The notes beneath the pieces are model-generated. The model was given only the letters and a program-made list of their open reading frames with translations, was not told where the DNA came from and did no database searches. Of a stretch of 64,000 nucleotides of DNA, positions 60,317 through 64,000 are shown one piece after another; the stretch's first letter is position 1; each line of letters starts with the position of its first letter. Source of the DNA: Bordetella ansorpii (lineage in GTDB: Bacteria; Pseudomonadota; Gammaproteobacteria; Burkholderiales; Burkholderiaceae_B); assembly GCF_900078315.1 (NCBI RefSeq), contig NZ_FKBS01000025.1, forward strand, positions 734,171 to 798,170, in the 5' to 3' direction. The position numbers and the translations under genes are program-made.

Positions 60317-61612
60317 ATGATCAGCTTCTTCGATTCCATCAGCCAGCAACTGGCGGGCGGCCGGCGCGGCCAGGGCCGCCCCACGCGCACGCGCCTGTAT
60401 CAATGCACGTGCGGGCAGCCGGTGTTCTTCGACAACACCGAATGCCTGAACTGCCACAACCAGCTGGGCTACGACCCCGAGCGCGGCCGCGTGGTGGCGC
60501 TGGCCCCGGGGAACAAGCCCGACACCTGGCGCCCGGCCAACCGCCAGCGCGGCAAGGCATACAAACGCTGCGCCAACTACGCCAGCCCGGCGCTGTGCAA
60601 CTGGCTGGTGCCGGCGGACTCGCCCGACACCTTGTGCGTGGCTTGTGCACTGAACCGCACCATCCCCAATCTGTCGGAAGGCGACAATGGCCTCCTTTGG
60701 TTCAAGGTGGAAGCCGCCAAGCGCCGCCTGGTCGCGCAGTTGCTGACGCTGAGCCTGCCCGTGCAGCGCGCCGAGGAGCAGGGCGACGGCGGCGTGATGT
60801 TCGATTTCCTGGCGCCAGACGCCGACGGCAAGCCGCCCATGACGGGGCACGCCAGCGGCCTGATCACGCTGAACATCCTGGAAGCCGACGACGCCTACCG
60901 CGTGCGCGTGCGCGAGCAGATGCACGAGCCCTACCGCACGCTGGTCGGCCACTTCCGCCATGAGATCGGCCACTATTACTGGGACCGCCTGGTGGCCGGC
61001 ACCACCTGGCTGGACAGCTTCCGCCAGGTGTTCGGCGACGAACGCGCCGACTATGGCGAAGCCCTGAAGGTGCACTACGACCAGGGTCCGCCGCCCGACT
61101 GGGACACGCGCTTCATCAGCACGTATGCCTCGTCGCATCCCTGGGAAGACTGGGCCGAGACCTGGGCCCACTACCTGCACATGATGGACACGCTGGACAC
61201 CGCGCTGAGCTTCGGGGTGGGCCGCAACACCGTGGAACTGCCCTACGATCCGTTCACGGTGGATGCGCTGTACGACCCCACCGACCCGGGTGGCGAACAG
61301 TTCCTCGGCCTGGTCAACGCGTGGGTCGAACTGACCGGCGTGATGAACGAATTGGCGCGCAGCATGGGGCAACGCGACTTCTACCCCTTCGTGCTGCCCA
61401 CCGCGGTGGTGGGCAAGCTGCAGTTCGTGCATCGGGTGGTGAAGGCGGCGCCGTCGGCCGCCAGCACGGTGGCGGCCATCCCCGCAGCGCCTGAACCATC
61501 GGTGTCCGATCCTTCAATGCCGGATCCGTCCGCGCAGCATCAGGCCGCGCCGTATCAAGCCATGCCCGACCAACCCGCCACCGATTTTTCCCAGTCACCC
61601 AGCGTGACCTGA
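60317..61612 (+). CDS. Zinc-ribbon metallopeptidase (DUF2248-like)
   Basis: 431 aa. An N-terminal zinc ribbon (CTCGQPVFFDNTECLNC, Cys 30, 32, 43, 46) is followed by a second cysteine group (CANYASPALC ... LCVAC). The peptidase site is RHEIGHYYWDRLV (His215, Glu216, His219), with ERADYGEALKVHY and HPWEDWAETWAHYLHMMD supplying the third ligand. A low-complexity Ala/Pro tail of about 40 residues closes it. Regularly found with Anbu and transglutaminases. It probably digests peptides made or released by the system. Confidence 0.88.
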   Translation: MISFFDSISQQLAGGRRGQGRPTRTRLYQCTCGQPVFFDNTECLNCHNQLGYDPERGRVVALAPGNKPDTWRPANRQRGKAYKRCANYASPALCNWLVPADSPDTLCVACALNRTIPNLSEGDNGLLWFKVEAAKRRLVAQLLTLSLPVQRAEEQGDGGVMFDFLAPDADGKPPMTGHASGLITLNILEADDAYRVRVREQMHEPYRTLVGHFRHEIGHYYWDRLVAGTTWLDSFRQVFGDERADYGEALKVHYDQGPPPDWDTRFISTYASSHPWEDWAETWAHYLHMMDTLDTALSFGVGRNTVELPYDPFTVDALYDPTDPGGEQFLGLVNAWVELTGVMNELARSMGQRDFYPFVLPTAVVGKLQFVHRVVKAAPSAASTVAAIPAAPEPSVSDPSMPDPSAQHQAAPYQAMPDQPATDFSQSPSVT

Positions 61613-61753
61613 TTTCGCGGCGGGCAAACCTTCGGGACCTGTGCAGGGCGGACCGGCCCGCCCGGCACAGTGACACCCGCGCAACAACGTCACGCCAAAG
61701 CAGCCCCTTGTGCCTAAAATGGCCGCACTTTTCCGCCCCGCTTCCGTGCCGCC

Positions 61754-62620
61754 ATGACTTACTGCGTCGCCGCCCGCCTGAACTCCGGCCTGGTCTTCCT
61801 GTCCGACTCCCGCACCAACGCCGGGGTGGACCAGATCAGCGTCTATCGCAAGATGAAGGTCTTCGAGCAACCCGGCGAACGCGTCATGGTGCTGATGACC
61901 TCGGGCAACCTGGCCATCAGCCAGGCGGTGCTGAGCACGCTGGCGCAGTGCGACGCCAGCCATCCCGATTCGCTATGGCAGGCGCCCACGATGTTCGAAG
62001 CCGCGCGCCGCGTGGGCCTGGCCGTGCGCGAGGTCCACAAGCGCGACGCCGAGGCCCTGTCCGACCAGGGCGTCGAGTTCAACGTGCACCTCATCTTCGG
62101 CGGACAGATCGGCAACGAGCCCTGCCGCCTGTTCCAGGTCTATGCGGCGGGCAACTTCATCGAGGCCAGCCCCGAGTGCCCGTATTTCCAGATCGGCGAA
62201 TCCAAGTACGGCAAGCCCATCATGGACCGCGTGCTCGACCCCGAGACCTCGCTGGACGAGGCCGCCAAGTGCGTGCTGATCTCGATGGACTCCACGCTGC
62301 GCTCGAACATCTCGGTCGGCCTGCCGCTGGACCTGCTGGTGTACGAGACGGACGCGCTGCGCGTCACGCACTTCGCCAACATCGACGAAGACAACGAATA
62401 CTTCGACATGATCCGCTCGACCTGGGGCGACCGCCTGCGCCAGGTGTTCGCCGAGATTCCCGATCCCGCCTGGACGGCCCCCAACGGCCCCGATTCGCTG
62501 GCCCCGGCCGGCCGCGTGCACCAGCCGGTGCGCGTGGCGCCCGCCGCCCAATCCGATACGGCGTACCAGGCGCCGCAGGTGCTGGCGCAGGACGACGCGG
62601 GCAGCCCGCAGGTGCAGTAG
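61754..62620 (+). CDS. Anbu-type proteasome-like peptidase
   Basis: 288 aa. The start MTYCVAARLNSGLVFLSDSR is the Anbu N-terminus; removal of Met would expose the catalytic Thr2. The beta-subunit blocks are RTNAGVDQISVYRKMKVFEQ, LMTSGNLAISQAVL, HLIFGGQIGNEPCRLFQVYA and CVLISMDSTLRSNISVGLPL. The last 40 residues (from about 247) are a Gln/Ala/Pro-rich tail beyond the usual length of about 245. Anbu forms helical or ring assemblies related to HslV. It is the final gene of the system. Confidence 0.92.
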   Translation: MTYCVAARLNSGLVFLSDSRTNAGVDQISVYRKMKVFEQPGERVMVLMTSGNLAISQAVLSTLAQCDASHPDSLWQAPTMFEAARRVGLAVREVHKRDAEALSDQGVEFNVHLIFGGQIGNEPCRLFQVYAAGNFIEASPECPYFQIGESKYGKPIMDRVLDPETSLDEAAKCVLISMDSTLRSNISVGLPLDLLVYETDALRVTHFANIDEDNEYFDMIRSTWGDRLRQVFAEIPDPAWTAPNGPDSLAPAGRVHQPVRVAPAAQSDTAYQAPQVLAQDDAGSPQVQ

Positions 62621-62893
62621 CCCGCTCCTGTCGATCTCACGATGGCCCGCTTCCGTGCGGGCACCGTCGGCTCGCGTATTCCGGCAGGCCTCCCCATGCG
62701 GGCCTGCCCGCGCTGTCCACCACGCGGCCTGATCTGCATAGTCGTTTTCCCCGATTATCCAGAACCGAAGACGGGCTTCGACAGGTTCGAATTCCGCGCG
62801 GCCACGCCTTTCCCTAGACTTGACGCAGCGCCACACGGCCGCGTGATCGCGGCGCGCCGTGCTTCCGGCCAAGATCAACAACAGGAGCGAGAC

Positions 62894-63886
62894 ATGGGCT
62901 TTCCCTTCCGCGGCGCAGCTTTGCGCGCCGCATTGCTGGCCGCCGGCTGCGCCGCCTTCTTCCAGGCATCCGCGCAAACCAGCTACCCCAATCACCCCAT
63001 CACGCTCGTGGTGCCCTTCGCCGCGGGCGGCCCGACCGACGTCGTGGCGCGCACGCTGGGCGCCTCCATGTCCAAGACGCTGGGCCAGCCCATCGTGGTG
63101 GAAAACCGCACCGGCGCGGGCGGCACCCTGGCCGCCAGCTACGTCTCCAAGGCGGCGCCCGACGGCTACACCTTCCTGATCCATCACAACGGCATGGCCA
63201 CCGCGCCCGCCCTGTACCGCAAGCTGGCGTACAACCCGCTGACCGACTTCGACTACGTGGGCCAGGTGGCCGACGTGCCCATGACGCTGCTGGGCCGCAA
63301 GGACCTGCCGCCCAACGATATGCCCGCCTTCATCGCCTACGCCAAGAAGCAGGGCGACAAGCTGAACCTGGCCAACGCGGGCCTGGGCGCGGTGTCGCAA
63401 CTGTGCGGCATGTTGCTGCAGGAAGCGCTGGGCACGCAGTTCACCACGGTGCCCTACTCCGGCACGGCCCCGGCGCTGACCGCCCTGCTGGGCGGCCAGG
63501 TCGACGTGCTGTGCGACCAGACCACGCAGACCATCCCACACATCCAGGCGGGCAAGGTCCGCTTCTACGGCGTCACCACGCTGGAGCGCATCAAGGCCCT
63601 GCCCGACGCCCCCACGCTGACCGAGCAAGGCATCAAGGGCTTCGAAATGAAGGTCTGGCATGGCGTCTACGCCCCCAAGGGCACGCCCGCGCCGGTCATC
63701 GCCAAGTTCAACGAAGCCCTGCGCACGGCCCTGAAGGATCCCCCCTTCGCCACGCGCATGGCCGACCTGGGCGCCGAGATCGTCCCGGCCGAGAAGCAGA
63801 CTCCGCAAGGCTTGCAGACCTGGCTGAAGTCGGAAATCGACAAATGGGGCCCGCTGATCCGCAAGGCGGGGGTGTACGCGGACTGA
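62894..63886 (+). CDS. Tripartite tricarboxylate transporter (Bug family) substrate-binding protein
   Basis: 330 aa. The signal peptide (MGFPFRGAALRAALLAAGCA ... ASAQ) precedes TSYPNHPITLVVPFAAGGPT with DVVARTLG, IVVENRTGAGGTLAASYV, YKPGT-like ...TTVPYSGTAPALTALLGG and LPDAPTLTEQGI. It is a second orphan Bug receptor without tctAB, only moderately similar to the one at 6942. GGAGCGAGAC is 3-12 nt upstream of the ATG. The ligand is unknown. Confidence 0.92.
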   Translation: MGFPFRGAALRAALLAAGCAAFFQASAQTSYPNHPITLVVPFAAGGPTDVVARTLGASMSKTLGQPIVVENRTGAGGTLAASYVSKAAPDGYTFLIHHNGMATAPALYRKLAYNPLTDFDYVGQVADVPMTLLGRKDLPPNDMPAFIAYAKKQGDKLNLANAGLGAVSQLCGMLLQEALGTQFTTVPYSGTAPALTALLGGQVDVLCDQTTQTIPHIQAGKVRFYGVTTLERIKALPDAPTLTEQGIKGFEMKVWHGVYAPKGTPAPVIAKFNEALRTALKDPPFATRMADLGAEIVPAEKQTPQGLQTWLKSEIDKWGPLIRKAGVYAD

Positions 63887-63951
63887 GGTCCTGAACCGGG
63901 CGCGGTTCAGCGTCTTGCGCCGCTTCGGAAGCAGGTTGCGTTTTGTACAAG

Positions 63952-63983
63952 GCCGACGTTGGGTGATTGCCCGCGTCGGCTTT
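63952..63983 (+). terminator. Terminator downstream of the second Bug gene
   Basis: GCCGACG and CGTCGGC pair around a 15-nt loop and are followed by TTT. A second short hairpin CTGAACC-GGGCGC-GGTTCAG (63891-63910) lies right after the stop codon. Confidence 0.7.
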
Positions 63984-64000
63984 GTGCGTCTTGGCTGTGC

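Overview
The window is high-GC DNA with codon use typical of the Alcaligenaceae, most likely Achromobacter or Bordetella. The evidence is orphan Bug-type (tripartite tricarboxylate) solute-binding proteins, an argP/argO-type pair, a LivKHGMF-type transporter with two acyl-CoA ligases, and a MidA-type methyltransferase. The genus is an inference from gene content. No rRNA, tRNA, CRISPR array or complete insertion sequence is visible.

Layout. 1-10 kb: a truncated sulfatase-family lipoprotein, a LuxR-type response regulator overlapping its sensor kinase, an amino-acid binding protein, a PLP aminotransferase, YggS, a Bug protein, a periplasmic copper chaperone (PCuAC), and the divergent argP / LysE-ArgO exporter pair. 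10.5-11.2 kb: a Phd/YefM-RelE/ParE-type toxin-antitoxin pair. 11.3-21.4 kb: a Crp/Fnr regulator facing a GTG-started acyl-CoA ligase, a complete branched-chain-type ABC importer and a PaaK-like ligase. This looks like an uptake-and-activation unit for an organic acid, with a 16-bp Crp-type operator between regulator and ligase. 21.4-27.2 kb: an Rpn/YhgA-like nuclease, a tandem-domain PPK2, GNAT and HIT proteins, a short FlhD-like protein and a GlxA-type AraC regulator.

27.2-33.3 kb is the most intriguing metabolic unit. A TPP riboswitch precedes tightly packed genes for a LuxE-like acyl-protein synthetase, a LuxC-like acyl reductase, an NMT1/THI5-type ABC importer and a short-chain dehydrogenase. 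Together they could import a thiamine-related carboxylic acid and reduce it to the alcohol needed for thiamine synthesis. No luciferase genes are present.

33.3-44.6 kb is mostly housekeeping: mtnN, ung, a DEAD-box helicase with a seven-unit repeat tail and a long leader, a MidA-type methyltransferase, a hydrolase/ArsR pair sharing a perfect palindrome, cca, slt and 5-formyl-THF cyclo-ligase.

45.2-62.6 kb is an amidoligase/alpha-E/transglutaminase/Anbu system: two circularly permuted ATP-grasp proteins (one fused to alpha-E), a free-standing alpha-E protein, three transglutaminases, a zinc-ribbon metallopeptidase and the proteasome-like Anbu. It is split in the middle (54.7-59.2 kb) by a bufferin-type operon: bufA1, bufB, bufC, DoxX and an ECF sigma factor flanked by two NrsF-type anti-sigma proteins. 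A textbook SigF-type promoter, GTAACC-N16-CGAA, lies upstream of bufA1. The window ends with a second orphan Bug protein and a terminator.

A second non-coding highlight is a family of four imperfect-palindrome elements of about 126-136 bp, in two inverted pairs at 17.2-17.7 kb and 44.65-45.0 kb. Their cores are conserved. Their outer stems are completely different in sequence from copy to copy, yet self-complementary within each copy, and an inner hairpin shows compensatory changes. They behave like a structured RNA/DNA element or an unusual mobile element.
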